Source: Hyphomicrobiales bacterium
GTDB taxonomy: Bacteria > Pseudomonadota > Alphaproteobacteria > Rhizobiales > Beijerinckiaceae
Reading direction: 5' to 3'
DNA: 64,000 nt
Assembly: GCA_027483945.1 (NCBI GenBank)
Contig: JAIXTM010000018.1
Location: 1 to 64,000, forward strand
Both the position numbers and the translations under genes were made by a program. This document shows, one piece after another, positions 39,124-51,814 of the stretch (positions within the stretch are counted from its first letter, which is position 1; every line of letters starts with the position of its first letter). The notes under the pieces are model-generated. The model ran no database searches, was not told where the DNA came from, and saw nothing but the letters and a program-made list of their open reading frames with translations.

Positions 39124-40663
39124 GGCCGCTCTCCCCACCGCCCATGACGAGGCCGACCACCTCGCGCGTCAGTTCCGCGACGGGGCGCGGCGGGCTAAGG
39201 CGCCCGTCATGAATGACGGCGATGCGGCTCGACACCTCGAAGAGCTCGTCGAGGTCCTGGCTGATGACGACGATGGCCGCGCCCTCCTTAGCGCCGTCCA
39301 CAAGAGCCTGGCGGATCAGCGTCGCAGCGGCCGCATCGACGCCCCAGGTCGGTTGGTTGACGACGAGGAGGCGCGGCTTGCGGGTCATTTCCCGGCCCAC
39401 GACAAACTTCTGCAGGTTGCCGCCGGACAATGTCGCGGCGGCGGGGTCGCCCCGGCCGGCGCGCACGTCGAAGGCCTTGCGGACGCGATCGGCGAGCCCG
39501 CGCGCCGCAGCCGGCATGACGAAGCCACGCCATGTCAACTCGGACTCGGCGTGTCGTGTGAGCACGATATTCTCGCTCAGCGCGTGGGCGGGGACGGCGC
39601 CATGGCCCAGGCGCTCCTCGGCGACGAAGGCGGCACCAAGGGCACGGCGGGCATTGACGCCGTCCAGTCCGACATCGACGCCGCCTATGCGGATGGTTCC
39701 GGCGTGATCAGCCCTCCGCTCGCCGGACAAGGCGGCGAAGAGCTCGGATTGCCCGTTGCCGGCGATCCCTGCAATGCCGACGATCTCTCCGGCGCGGACA
39801 TCGAGCGACACGTCCTTCAGCGCGACGCCATGGACACCTCCGGGGGGAAGCGACAGTCCGGCAATCTCAAGGACGCCGGCGCCGGCGGGTCCGATATCAG
39901 CCCGCACTTCGCCGACCTCCGCACCGACCATCATGGCCGCGAGCTGGCGGGCCGATACCGCGCGGGGATCGAGCGTGTCGACCTTGCGGCCGAGCCGCAG
40001 GATCGTGGCGCGGGTGCAGAGGCGGCGCACCTCCTCCAGACGGTGCGAGATGTAGAGGATCGCAGTACCCTGGTCGCGGAGGCGCTCCAGCGTCTCGAAC
40101 AGACGCTCCGCCTCCTGCGGGGTCAGCACGGAGGTCGGCTCGTCGAGGACGATGAGCCGGGGCTCCTGCATCAGGCAGCGGACGATCTCGATGCGCTGGC
40201 GCTCCCCGGCGGACAGCGTCCAGACGGGACGTTCCGGATCGAGAGCAAGGCCGTAGCGGGCGCCGATCTCCGTCACGCGCGCAGCGATGGCGGCGAGCGA
40301 CAGGTCCTGCGCCATGGCGGCGGCGATATTCTCGGCGACGGTCAGGTTCTCGAACAGCGAGAAGTGCTGGAACACCATGCCGATGCCGAGGCTGCGGGCC
40401 GCCACAGGGTTGTCCAGCACGACGCGCCGGCCCTCCCAGGCGATTTCGCCCGCGCTCGGCTGGAGCAGGCCGTAGAGGATCTTGACCAGGGTGGATTTGC
40501 CGGCGCCGTTCTCGCCGAGCAGCGCGTGGACCTCGCCGGCTCTGATATCGAGGTCGATCCCGTCGTTGGCGACGAAATCGCCGAAGCGTTTGGCGATGCC
40601 CCGCATCGCCACGAGCGGCGGCGCGTCAAGCTCCCTGTCCTCGCCGTTCCCCTGCCTCGCCAT
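39113..40663 (-). CDS. ABC transporter ATPase, BMP-type nucleoside importer (double domain)
   Basis: This 516-residue protein has two fused nucleotide-binding domains. The first has Walker A LLGENGAGKSTL, signature LSAGERQRIEIVR and Walker B LIVLDEPTSVLTPQE. The second has the degenerate Walker A GIAGNGQSE, signature LSGGNLQKFVVGRE and LVVNQPTWGVD. This asymmetric layout is typical of NupO/YufO and sugar importers. No BMP-family lipoprotein or periplasmic binding protein flanks it, so the receptor must be encoded elsewhere. Confidence 0.92.
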   Translation of the reverse strand: MARQGNGEDRELDAPPLVAMRGIAKRFGDFVANDGIDLDIRAGEVHALLGENGAGKSTLVKILYGLLQPSAGEIAWEGRRVVLDNPVAARSLGIGMVFQHFSLFENLTVAENIAAAMAQDLSLAAIAARVTEIGARYGLALDPERPVWTLSAGERQRIEIVRCLMQEPRLIVLDEPTSVLTPQEAERLFETLERLRDQGTAILYISHRLEEVRRLCTRATILRLGRKVDTLDPRAVSARQLAAMMVGAEVGEVRADIGPAGAGVLEIAGLSLPPGGVHGVALKDVSLDVRAGEIVGIAGIAGNGQSELFAALSGERRADHAGTIRIGGVDVGLDGVNARRALGAAFVAEERLGHGAVPAHALSENIVLTRHAESELTWRGFVMPAAARGLADRVRKAFDVRAGRGDPAAATLSGGNLQKFVVGREMTRKPRLLVVNQPTWGVDAAAATLIRQALVDGAKEGAAIVVISQDLDELFEVSSRIAVIHDGRLSPPRPVAELTREVVGLVMGGGESGHAR

Positions 40664-40723
40664 CAGATCCGGCCGCTCCTTGCGAAACCGATTCAGAAAC
40701 GGCCGGGATCGCCTTGTCAAACC

Positions 40724-41698
40724 TCATGGAACGAGAATCAAAGCTCCGGTTGTGGACCGGCTTTCCAGAGCCCGATGCGCCTCGGCCGCCTCCGCCAGCG
40801 GCCAACGGCCATGGACATCGATGCGCACTGCGCCGGCGGCGACGACCGCGAACAGTTCGGCCGCCATCTCGTCCAGCGCTTCGCGCTTGGCGATGTGGGT
40901 GAAGAGCGTCGGCCGGGTCGCGTATAGCGAGCCCTTCTGCGCCAGAAGCCCGATATTGAAGGCGTCGATGGGACCGGAAGCGGAGCCGAAGCTGGCGAAG
41001 GTGCCAAACGGCTTCAGGCAATCCAGCGAGGCCGGGAACGTTGCCTTGCCGATACCATCGTAGACGACTTCGCAGAGCCTGCCCCCGGTGATCTCCTTCA
41101 CGCGGGCGGCGAAATCCTCTTCTCGGTAGTAGATGACGTGGTCGCAACCATGGGCCCGGGCGAGATCGCCCTTGTCGCGCGAGCCGACCGTGCCGATGAC
41201 CGTACAGCCCAGATGCCTGGCCCATTGGCACAGGATGAGCCCGACGCCGCCGGCGGCGGCATGCATGAGGATCGTGTCGCCCGCCTTCACACGGTAGGTT
41301 TTCCGCAGAAGGTATTGCGCCGTCAGGCCTTTCAGCATCATCGCCGCGCCGGTCTCGTAGGAGATGGCGTCCGGCAGGCGCACGAGGCTGTGCGCCGGCA
41401 TGATCCGCTCCTGCGCGTAGGAGCCAAAGCCCGGTCCGGCATAGGCCACGCGGTCACCCGGCGCCACGTGTGTCACGCCCTCGCCCACCTCAACGACGTC
41501 CCCGGCGCCCTCCCCGCCGGGCGTCAGCGGCAGCGGAGCCGGATAGGCCCCTGTGCGGAAATAGACGTCGATGAAGTTGATGCCGACCGCCCGGTGGCGG
41601 ACACGGACTTCGCCCGGCCCCGGCCTGCCCAGCTCGACGGCCTCATAGCGCATGGCCTCCGGGCCGCCGGGTTCGCGGACGACGATAGCGTTGGTCAT
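40724..41698 (-). CDS. qor: NADPH:quinone oxidoreductase (zeta-crystallin type)
   Basis: This 324-residue zinc-free MDR-family reductase has the substrate domain IDVYFRTGAYPAPLPLTPGGEGAGDVVEVG and nucleotide-binding AGDTILMHAAAGGVGLILCQWARHLGCTVIGTVGS. YDGIGKATFPASLDCLKPFGTFASFGSASGP is a family hallmark. It reduces quinones with NADPH in the cytosol. AGGAGG lies 9 bases before the ATG. It is upstream of the nucleoside importer genes on the same strand. Confidence 0.92.
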   Translation of the reverse strand: MTNAIVVREPGGPEAMRYEAVELGRPGPGEVRVRHRAVGINFIDVYFRTGAYPAPLPLTPGGEGAGDVVEVGEGVTHVAPGDRVAYAGPGFGSYAQERIMPAHSLVRLPDAISYETGAAMMLKGLTAQYLLRKTYRVKAGDTILMHAAAGGVGLILCQWARHLGCTVIGTVGSRDKGDLARAHGCDHVIYYREEDFAARVKEITGGRLCEVVYDGIGKATFPASLDCLKPFGTFASFGSASGPIDAFNIGLLAQKGSLYATRPTLFTHIAKREALDEMAAELFAVVAAGAVRIDVHGRWPLAEAAEAHRALESRSTTGALILVP

Positions 41699-41833
41699 GG
41701 GGGTCGGCCTCCTGCTGCCGGCGGATCATGGGACGGCCCGATCCGATCGGCAACGCCGCAGCCGGCGCGTTTGCGCGCCTCCCGTCCTGGCGAACGTTAA
41801 CTCGGCGGACGGCGAAGGGCCCTCCGCCGCCTA

Positions 41834-42673
41834 TCACCGCTCCTTGCGCGGCACGCCCTCGGCGAGCCCGGCCGTGCGTGAGGGCGCCCCGCCCATGGCG
41901 CCGCCGACGGTCGGATCGACTGTGCCTCCGCCCGTTTCGCGGCGGCCGCGTCCGCGCCGGGCCGCGATGTTCAGGATCTCCACGATCGCGGAGAACGCCA
42001 TCGCCGTGTAGATGTAACCCCGCGGGATATGCTGGCCGAAGCCGTCGGCACAGAGCGCGACGCCGATCAGGATCAGGAAGCTCAGCGCGAGCGTCTTGGT
42101 CGTGGGATGGCGCTCGATGAAGCGGCCGACCGTGCCGGCCGCCAGATACATGACCGCAACCGCGATGATGACGGCGGCGATCATGACGCCGATATCGCTG
42201 GCCATGCCCACGGCGGTGATGATCGAATCGACCGAGAAGACGAGGTCGATCACGGCGATCTGACCGACGATCAGCCCGAATGACGCACGCGCGGCGCGCG
42301 ACTTCGTGTCGTGGCCCGACTCGCCTTCGATCTCGTTATGAATCTCATGGGTCGCCTTCGCGATCAGGAACACGCCGCCGGCGATCAGGATGATGTCGCG
42401 CCAGGAGAAGCCCTGCCCCAGGATGGTGACGACCGGCGTCGTCAGCCGGATGATGGCCGTCAGGGTGAAGAGCAGCGCGACGCGGAAGATCAGCGCCATG
42501 GCGAGGCCGATCTTGCGGGCGCGCTCTGCCTTGTCCGGCGGAAGCTTGGCGCACAGGACCGAGATGAAGACGACGTTGTCGATGCCCAGCACGATCTCCA
42601 TCGCCGAGAGCGTCAGCAGCGCCGCCCAGCCGGCGGGGCTTGTCATCCAGCTGAAGAAATCCAGTTCCGGCAT
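41834..42673 (-). CDS. TerC family membrane protein
   Basis: The 279-residue protein has about seven helices. The TerC signatures are LSAMEIVLGIDNVVFISVL and AVIDLVFSVDSIITAVGMASD, each with a conserved membrane-embedded Asp. Family members have been linked to tellurite resistance and Mn2+ export and help metalation of exported proteins. The C-terminal 45 residues are polar and probably disordered. AGGGA lies 6 bases before the ATG. Only 45 bases separate its start from the divergent monooxygenase gene. Confidence 0.92.
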   Translation of the reverse strand: MPELDFFSWMTSPAGWAALLTLSAMEIVLGIDNVVFISVLCAKLPPDKAERARKIGLAMALIFRVALLFTLTAIIRLTTPVVTILGQGFSWRDIILIAGGVFLIAKATHEIHNEIEGESGHDTKSRAARASFGLIVGQIAVIDLVFSVDSIITAVGMASDIGVMIAAVIIAVAVMYLAAGTVGRFIERHPTTKTLALSFLILIGVALCADGFGQHIPRGYIYTAMAFSAIVEILNIAARRGRGRRETGGGTVDPTVGGAMGGAPSRTAGLAEGVPRKER

Positions 42674-42718
42674 GGCATGTCCCTTTTCCTCATCCGGCCA
42701 CAACGATAGAGCCGTGTC

Positions 42719-43981
42719 ATGGCGCAACTAAACGACACGGCAGACGGTTCCCGCAAATCGGCGGTCGGTCCGCGCCATGTGGACGTGGCGGTGATCGGCG
42801 CCGGGGCGGCCGGGCTCGTGGCCGCGCTCGTGTTCGCCCGCGACGGGTACCGGGTGCTGCTGGCCGGGTCGGTGAAGGCGGCGCGGGACGGCCGCACCGT
42901 GGCCCTGCTCGACGGATCGGTCAGCCTGCTCAAGCGCATCGGCGCCTGGGACGCGGTCGCGCCCCATGCGGCGCCGCTCGCGACGATGCGGATCATCGAC
43001 GACAAGGGGTCACTGGTGCGCCCGCCGCCTGTGGCGTTCGATTCCGCCGAGATCGGCCTGCCCGCCTTCGGCTACAACGTGGAGAACGCCGACCTCGTCG
43101 AGGCGCTGGCGGAATGCGCGCGTCAGGCGGGGCCGGACCTCACCTTCCCGGGCACGGACGTGGTGTCCGTCGTCGACGAGGGTCCGCTGTGCCGCCTCAA
43201 CCTGGGCGACGGCGAGGTTGTCACAGCGTCCCTCGTCGTCGCGGCGGACGGACGCCGCTCGCCCGCGCGCGAGGCAACGGGTATCGCGACGCGGGAATGG
43301 TCGTATCCGCAGGTCGCGGTGACGCTCATCCTGACGCACCGCCTGCCGCATCGCGACACGTCCACTGAGTTTCACACGCGGGAGGGCGCCTTCACCCTGG
43401 TTCCCCTGCCCTCGCGCCCCGAGGCGGCCCATCGCTCCAGCCTGGTCTGGATGATGGCGCCGGAGCGGGCCGACCGCATCGCTGCGCTGGACGACAGCGC
43501 GATGGCCCGGGCCGTCGAGGATCGGGCGCATTCGCTGCTCGGTGCCATGGCGGTCGAGGGCAACCGCGGCAGCGTGCCCATGGGCGGGCTGTCCGTGCGA
43601 TCCTATGCGGCGGGCCGGATCGCGCTCGTTGGAGAGGCGGCGCATGTCTTCCCGCCGATCGGCGCTCAGGGACTCAATCTCGGCCTCAGGGACATCGCGG
43701 CCTTGCGCGATGCCGTGGTCGACCAGGCCGATCCGGGCGATCGTGCTGCGCTGGCGTCCTACGATCGAGGACGGCGGCTGGATGTCGGCCTGCGCACGCG
43801 CGGCGTCGACCTCCTGAACCGCTCGCTCCTGTCCGGCTTCCTGCCTGTCGATGTAGCGAGGGGAATCGGTTTGTCGCTGCTGGACCGGATCGGACCGCTG
43901 CGGCGGGCTGTCATGCGCAGCGGCCTCGCGGCGGACGAGCCGACGACGCCCTCGCTCATGCGCCGTGCCGACGCGGCCTGA
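42719..43981 (+). CDS. FAD-dependent monooxygenase, UbiH/UbiF/COQ6 family
   Basis: This 420-residue flavoprotein has the FAD-binding VDVAVIGAGAAGLVAALVFARDGYRV, the mid-chain SLVVAADGRRSPAREATGI and the second FAD motif RIALVGEAAHVFPPIGAQGLNLGLRD. These features fit ubiquinone-ring hydroxylases. The position hydroxylated cannot be told from sequence by eye. It converges on the AEC exporter with a 3-base gap. Confidence 0.9.
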   Translation: MAQLNDTADGSRKSAVGPRHVDVAVIGAGAAGLVAALVFARDGYRVLLAGSVKAARDGRTVALLDGSVSLLKRIGAWDAVAPHAAPLATMRIIDDKGSLVRPPPVAFDSAEIGLPAFGYNVENADLVEALAECARQAGPDLTFPGTDVVSVVDEGPLCRLNLGDGEVVTASLVVAADGRRSPAREATGIATREWSYPQVAVTLILTHRLPHRDTSTEFHTREGAFTLVPLPSRPEAAHRSSLVWMMAPERADRIAALDDSAMARAVEDRAHSLLGAMAVEGNRGSVPMGGLSVRSYAAGRIALVGEAAHVFPPIGAQGLNLGLRDIAALRDAVVDQADPGDRAALASYDRGRRLDVGLRTRGVDLLNRSLLSGFLPVDVARGIGLSLLDRIGPLRRAVMRSGLAADEPTTPSLMRRADAA

Positions 43982-43984
43982 GCC

Positions 43985-44962
43985 TCAAAGGAAGGGGCTG
44001 GGCGGAAGTCTGCCGGTCTTGATCAGCCAGAGGAAGAAGGTCAGCGTCGCCATCGAGGCGATGGTGCCCGTCAGAACGCAGGCGGAGGCGCGCTCGACCC
44101 CGACGCCATACTGCGTCGAGATGACGAAGATGTTCAGCGCCGGCGGCAGCGCCGCCATCGTCACCGCCGCGTAGACCCAGACGGGGTCGAAATTTCCCAT
44201 CATCCCGAGCATCACCCAGACGAGGAGCGGGTGCAGGATAAGCTTGATCACGACGAGAAACGGCACCTCGCCCGGCATGCGCGGGATCGGCCGCAGCGCA
44301 ACGGTGACGCCGAGCAGGAACAGCGCGCAGGGCGCCGCGGCCTGGGACAGCCAGGTCACCATCTTGTCCGCCGCCTCGGGAAGCCTGAGATGCGTGACGC
44401 TGGCCAGCACGCCCGCAGCCGTCGCCATGTTGAAAGGATGCGTCACGACCTTCCAAACGACATCGCCGGCGGTGGCGGCGAAGCTCTTCTTCTCCACGCC
44501 GGCGATCGCCATGAGGAACGGCACGAGCGAGAAGAGCAGGATGTTGTCGAAGACGAAAATCAGCGCCACCGGCGCAGCCGCGCCCGCACCCAAGGCGGAC
44601 AGGACGAGCGGCGGGCCCATATAGCCGATGTTGGAATAGGAGCCGGCAACGCCCTGCATCACCGATTGCGGCATGTCCCCCTTGGTGAAGACGAGCCCGG
44701 CAATAAGCGCCAGCACGAAGGCGATGTAGGTGCAAAGCGTCGTCGCGAAGACGAAGGGCCAGTTGGTCAGCTGCTCCAGCGGCTTGTCGGCGATCAGCTT
44801 GAAGAACAGGGCCGGGAGCGAGACGTAGATGAGGAAGAACTGCATCCAGGCAAGGCCGGCCTCGCCGCGCCGGCGGCGGCCATACCAGCCGAAGGCGTAG
44901 CCGAGCGCGATCAGGCCGAAGAACGGCGCGAGCAGGGTGATGAGCTGGCTGAGTTCGGTCAT
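43985..44962 (-). CDS. AEC family (auxin efflux carrier-like) transporter
   Basis: This 325-residue inner-membrane protein has about ten helices. Typical segments are FFGLIALGYAFGWYGRRRRGEAGL at the N-terminus, GSYSNIGYMGPPLVLSALG in the crossover region and a C-terminal ALPPALNIFVISTQYGVGVERASACVLTGTIAS. Bacterial AEC members export or exchange carboxylates such as malate; the substrate here is unknown. Confidence 0.9.
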   Translation of the reverse strand: MTELSQLITLLAPFFGLIALGYAFGWYGRRRRGEAGLAWMQFFLIYVSLPALFFKLIADKPLEQLTNWPFVFATTLCTYIAFVLALIAGLVFTKGDMPQSVMQGVAGSYSNIGYMGPPLVLSALGAGAAAPVALIFVFDNILLFSLVPFLMAIAGVEKKSFAATAGDVVWKVVTHPFNMATAAGVLASVTHLRLPEAADKMVTWLSQAAAPCALFLLGVTVALRPIPRMPGEVPFLVVIKLILHPLLVWVMLGMMGNFDPVWVYAAVTMAALPPALNIFVISTQYGVGVERASACVLTGTIASMATLTFFLWLIKTGRLPPSPFL

Positions 44963-45053
44963 GGGCAGCCGCGACGGGCCCGGGCGGCCCGGACCTTAAT
45001 AGGGCCGCGCCGCGCGGGGCGGAAGCGCCCGCCGCCGCACGCCCGGTCTGCGC

Positions 45054-45914
45054 TCAGCGCGACGGTGCGGTCCGGCCCTTGGCCAGGGCGTCGAAAGCCT
45101 GGAGCGTCGCCAGCAGGCCCTCCAGTTCCGCGAGCGGGACCATGTTCGGGCCGTCAGACGGGGCGCGGTCAGGGTCGTCGTGCGTTTCGATGAAGACGCC
45201 CGCCACGCCTACGGCCACGGCGGCGCGCGCCAGGACGGGCACGAACTCACGCTGGCCGCCGGTGGACGAGCCCTTGCCGCCGGGCTGTTGCACGGAATGG
45301 GTGGCATCGAAGATCACCGGCGCGCCGCAGGCTTCGGCCATGATCGGCAGGGAGCGCATGTCGGAGACGAGCGTGTTGTAGCCGAAGGAGGCGCCGCGCT
45401 CGGTGACCATGACGTTCGGATTGCCGGCGCTGCGGACCTTCTCGGACACGTTCGCCATGTCCCAAGGCGCCAAGAACTGGCCCTTCTTGACATTGACGAC
45501 GCAGCCGGTGGCGGCAGCCGCGACGAGGAGATCGGTCTGGCGGCAAAGAAAGGCGGGAATCTGCAGGATATCGACGACATCGGCGACCGCCGCGCATTGG
45601 GCTTCCGTGTGCACGTCAGTCGTCACCGGCAGGCCGAACCGGTCCTTGATCTCGCGGAAGACGGGCAGCGCGTTCTCGAGGCCGATGCCGCGCGCGCCCT
45701 TGGCGGAGGTGCGGTTCGCCTTGTCGAACGAAGCCTTGAATACGAGTGGCAGCGACAGGCGCGTCGCGATCGCCTTCAGGTTCTCCGCCATCATCATCGC
45801 GTGGTCGCGGCTCTCCATCTGGCAGGGGCCGGCGATGATGGCGAGGGGAAGCGCGTTGCCGAAGCGGACGGAGCCGGCGGCGACGGTGGCGGCGAGCGGA
45901 TCGTGGCTGGTCAT
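45054..45914 (-). CDS. kdsA: 3-deoxy-8-phosphooctulonate synthase (KDO-8-P synthase)
   Basis: KdsA condenses arabinose-5-phosphate with PEP to give the KDO precursor of LPS. Motifs are [58 protein letters not shown] and [13 protein letters not shown]. The gene begins at the ATG at 45914 (286 residues). In related genomes it usually follows pyrG directly; here about 3.6 kb separate them. Confidence 0.96.
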   Translation of the reverse strand: MTSHDPLAATVAAGSVRFGNALPLAIIAGPCQMESRDHAMMMAENLKAIATRLSLPLVFKASFDKANRTSAKGARGIGLENALPVFREIKDRFGLPVTTDVHTEAQCAAVADVVDILQIPAFLCRQTDLLVAAAATGCVVNVKKGQFLAPWDMANVSEKVRSAGNPNVMVTERGASFGYNTLVSDMRSLPIMAEACGAPVIFDATHSVQQPGGKGSSTGGQREFVPVLARAAVAVGVAGVFIETHDDPDRAPSDGPNMVPLAELEGLLATLQAFDALAKGRTAPSR

Positions 45915-45966
45915 GGCGGCGCTATAGCGCCTTTGGGCCGGCAATGCACGCCCGGCATCGGGCCGA

Positions 45967-46371
45967 TCAATAGGTCATCGAGGCGGCGTTGACGATGCCG
46001 ACCGCCAGCGAGGCGGCGCCCAGGAAGAGGGCAGCGCTCATCTCTCCGTTGGCGATGCGCTGGGACAGGTTCGGCAGGACGATGCGCACGAGCCAGTAGG
46101 TCAGGATCTGGACCACGATGGCGATGAGGCCCCACATGATCGCGTCGCCGATCCGGCGGGCATTCACGATGGCGCTCGACATCGGCAGGGCGAAGCCGAT
46201 GAGGCTGAGCCCGAGCGCGACGGCGGCGGCCGTCACGTTCTGACGGATGAGCGCCAGCTCGTTATGTGCCGTCGCGAAGGTATAGACCGCGATGTAGAGC
46301 ACGGTGAGCGATAGGCCGGTTCCGAAATAGAACGCGAAGGCCAAGAGGCCGTCGAGCGCGGCATATGACAT
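45967..46371 (-). CDS. DUF350 (UPF0719) membrane protein
   Basis: The 134-residue protein has four membrane helices in two repeated halves: [57 protein letters not shown] and [21 protein letters not shown]. This matches DUF350 proteins of the YjfL type, of unknown function. GGAGGGG lies 3 bases before the ATG. It follows the VOC gene by 19 bases on the same strand. Confidence 0.87.
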   Translation of the reverse strand: MSYAALDGLLAFAFYFGTGLSLTVLYIAVYTFATAHNELALIRQNVTAAAVALGLSLIGFALPMSSAIVNARRIGDAIMWGLIAIVVQILTYWLVRIVLPNLSQRIANGEMSAALFLGAASLAVGIVNAASMTY

Positions 46372-46390
46372 GAGCCCCTCCCCCGTGGCG

Positions 46391-47263
46391 TCAGCCGGCC
46401 TGGAACGCGATCGCCGCGCCATGGGCGGCGGATGCGGGCACGACGACGCGCTGGCCGATCGTGACATGAGTCGTGCCGGAGCGGGAGAGCCGGGCGGCCA
46501 GCGCCGCCGGGTCGGGCACGCTCATGACAAAGCCGCCAAAGGCACCGTCCGTCAACGAGGGCAGCGAGCCGGCACCGAAGACCTGGCCGGCTGCGGTGCC
46601 GTCGAGCAGGTCCAGGCAGGCGCCGTCAGCCAGCTCGAACGAGACGCCGCGGGAGGTGGCTCTCGGCGCGCGGATGCCGGTGAAGGCCTGGAGCGCGATG
46701 TGGTGGTCGGTCGGATTCTCGCAGACCGCCACGACGGAGACGATGCCTGTCGCGCCGCTTGCATGGCTTTGGGCTTTGCGGTTCCAGAAGGTCTCGGGCG
46801 TATGGTGCTGGCAGACGAAGTAGCCGGCATCGGGCGCGCTGGGATCGCGGGCGAAAGCGAGCGAGAAGGCGACGCGTACCTCGCGCCCGTCCGGACCGAT
46901 TCCCTTGCGCTCGAAATGGAACGCGTCGCCGGTTCCGATGCCGGCCTGCGCGAAAGCGGCCTGATCGGCGGATGCGTCCGCCGATGTCAGGGCCAGCATG
47001 GCCAGGCCCTCGCCGAGACCTGCGAGCCGGTCGCGGACGAACGCGCCGAAGGAGAAGCGGCCCGGCCCATGGTCGGGGATCAGCACCGCGTCGGCCACGG
47101 TGACCAGTTCCAGGAACGCCCCGTCGAACTGGATCAGCCTGTTCTCGGTGCCCCAGGGGTGGCGGTTGCGCGCACCGACCTGGAAGCCGAGCCTGTCGTA
47201 GAACCGCGCCGCGGCATCCAGATCGGCGACGGCGAGGACGAGGTGGTCGATGGCGCGCGGCAC
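46391..47263 (-). CDS. VOC (glyoxalase-like) family protein
   Basis: The 290-residue protein starts with a clear vicinal-oxygen-chelate fold: IDHLVLAVADLDAAARFYDRLGFQVGARNRHPWGTENRLIQFDGAFLELV. The early His and the Glu at the end of this block are likely metal ligands. A longer second VOC-like half follows (TDHHIALQAFTGI, SFELADGACLDLL). Such Glyoxalase_3 proteins lack an assigned substrate. Confidence 0.85.
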   Translation of the reverse strand: MPRAIDHLVLAVADLDAAARFYDRLGFQVGARNRHPWGTENRLIQFDGAFLELVTVADAVLIPDHGPGRFSFGAFVRDRLAGLGEGLAMLALTSADASADQAAFAQAGIGTGDAFHFERKGIGPDGREVRVAFSLAFARDPSAPDAGYFVCQHHTPETFWNRKAQSHASGATGIVSVVAVCENPTDHHIALQAFTGIRAPRATSRGVSFELADGACLDLLDGTAAGQVFGAGSLPSLTDGAFGGFVMSVPDPAALAARLSRSGTTHVTIGQRVVVPASAAHGAAIAFQAG

Positions 47264-47383
47264 GGTTCGGCGTCTCCTGATAGCCAGCCGTGTTAGCCAA
47301 GCCGCGGCGGGCGTTCAACGGCGCCGCTCATGCAACTTTCGCGCGTTCACGATTGGTTAGCCATGGACCGGCACGCTTCCTGA

Positions 47384-48169
47384 ATGGGAATCGCCCGCCT
47401 GATCATCCGGTCCGTCGTCGCCGCGTCAGCCGCATGGCCCTTCGCCGTCTTGGAGACCGCAGCAGCGCAGGGCGGGCCTACAGCGCTCATCATCCTGCAC
47501 GACCGCTATGCCTCGCCGGATATGCTCGCAACCATGGGGGGCTCGCTGTCGAGCGCCGGCTACCGGGTCACCGTGCCAGAAATGTGCTGGTCAGAACGGC
47601 GGCGCATGGACGATGACCTCGCCACGTGCCTGGTGGCGCTGGACAAGATCGTCGAGAATCTGCGTCGTGGCGGCGCCGGCGCGGTCTTCGTCGGCGGCCA
47701 CGGTTTTGGGGCCAACGCTGCCCTAGCCTACGCGGCGCGGCGAAAGGTGGAGGGCGCGTTCGGCGTCTCCATGAGCCATTATCCCGACATGCTGGCCCAG
47801 CGGCCGGACATCGCGGCGAGCCTGGAGGAGGCGCTGGCCGCGCTGAGGACGCCGCGCTCGGAACAGGCCGCGACCTTCGCCGACATCGACGGGCGCAAGC
47901 CCATGCCGATCCGCACGACGGCGCGCATCTATGCCAGTTATTTCGACCCGGCCGGCCTGACCAACGTGGTTGAGAACGCTTCGCGGCTGGAGACGCCGAT
48001 GCTCTGGATCGTCGGGGCGAGCGATACGAGCCAGCGCGGAAGGGCGTACGGGTTCCAGCAATTGCGCCATCCGCGCAGCGCCTATGTCACCGTGAACGGT
48101 GACGGCCGCTCCGCGCTCGGCTCCTCGGCCGGCGCCGTGATGGACTGGCTGCGCACGCTCGGCCGCTAG
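47384..48169 (+). CDS. Exported alpha/beta-hydrolase-fold protein lacking the serine nucleophile
   Basis: The 261-residue protein has an N-terminal hydrophobic signal (IIRSVVAASAAWPFAVLETAAAQ). The alpha/beta-hydrolase core follows: TALIILHDRYASPDMLATMGGSLSSAGYRVTVPEM, then the nucleophile-elbow region AVFVGGHGFGANAALAYAA. The usual GxSxG is GHGFG here, so Gly (codon GGT, one base from AGT Ser) replaces the nucleophile. The later strand LWIVGASDTSQRG and the end GDGRSALGSSAGAVMDWLRTL are consistent with the fold. It may be a non-catalytic binding protein. Confidence 0.78.
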   Translation: MGIARLIIRSVVAASAAWPFAVLETAAAQGGPTALIILHDRYASPDMLATMGGSLSSAGYRVTVPEMCWSERRRMDDDLATCLVALDKIVENLRRGGAGAVFVGGHGFGANAALAYAARRKVEGAFGVSMSHYPDMLAQRPDIAASLEEALAALRTPRSEQAATFADIDGRKPMPIRTTARIYASYFDPAGLTNVVENASRLETPMLWIVGASDTSQRGRAYGFQQLRHPRSAYVTVNGDGRSALGSSAGAVMDWLRTLGR

Positions 48170-48254
48170 GTCCGTCCGGCGACCAAGTCGCGGCCAAGCT
48201 CAAACCATTCCCGACGCGACGCGTTGACCTGCCTTCGGCGCGGGGACGCGAAGT

Positions 48255-51697
<3,443 letters not shown>

Positions 51698-51814
51698 GGT
51701 CCTACAGATAGGTCCAGCCGCGCGCTTGTGCACGGGGCATATCGCTTCGGCGGGGCCTCTAGCACGCGGCGGCGCGGGGCGCTACCCCGCGCGGCGCTTC
51801 ATCGGGGCGACATC

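Noticed and set aside
39113-40663. Degenerate second Walker A (GIAGNGQSE) as a sign of a broken ATPase
   Set aside because: This asymmetry is normal in the double-domain ATPases of sugar and BMP-type importers.
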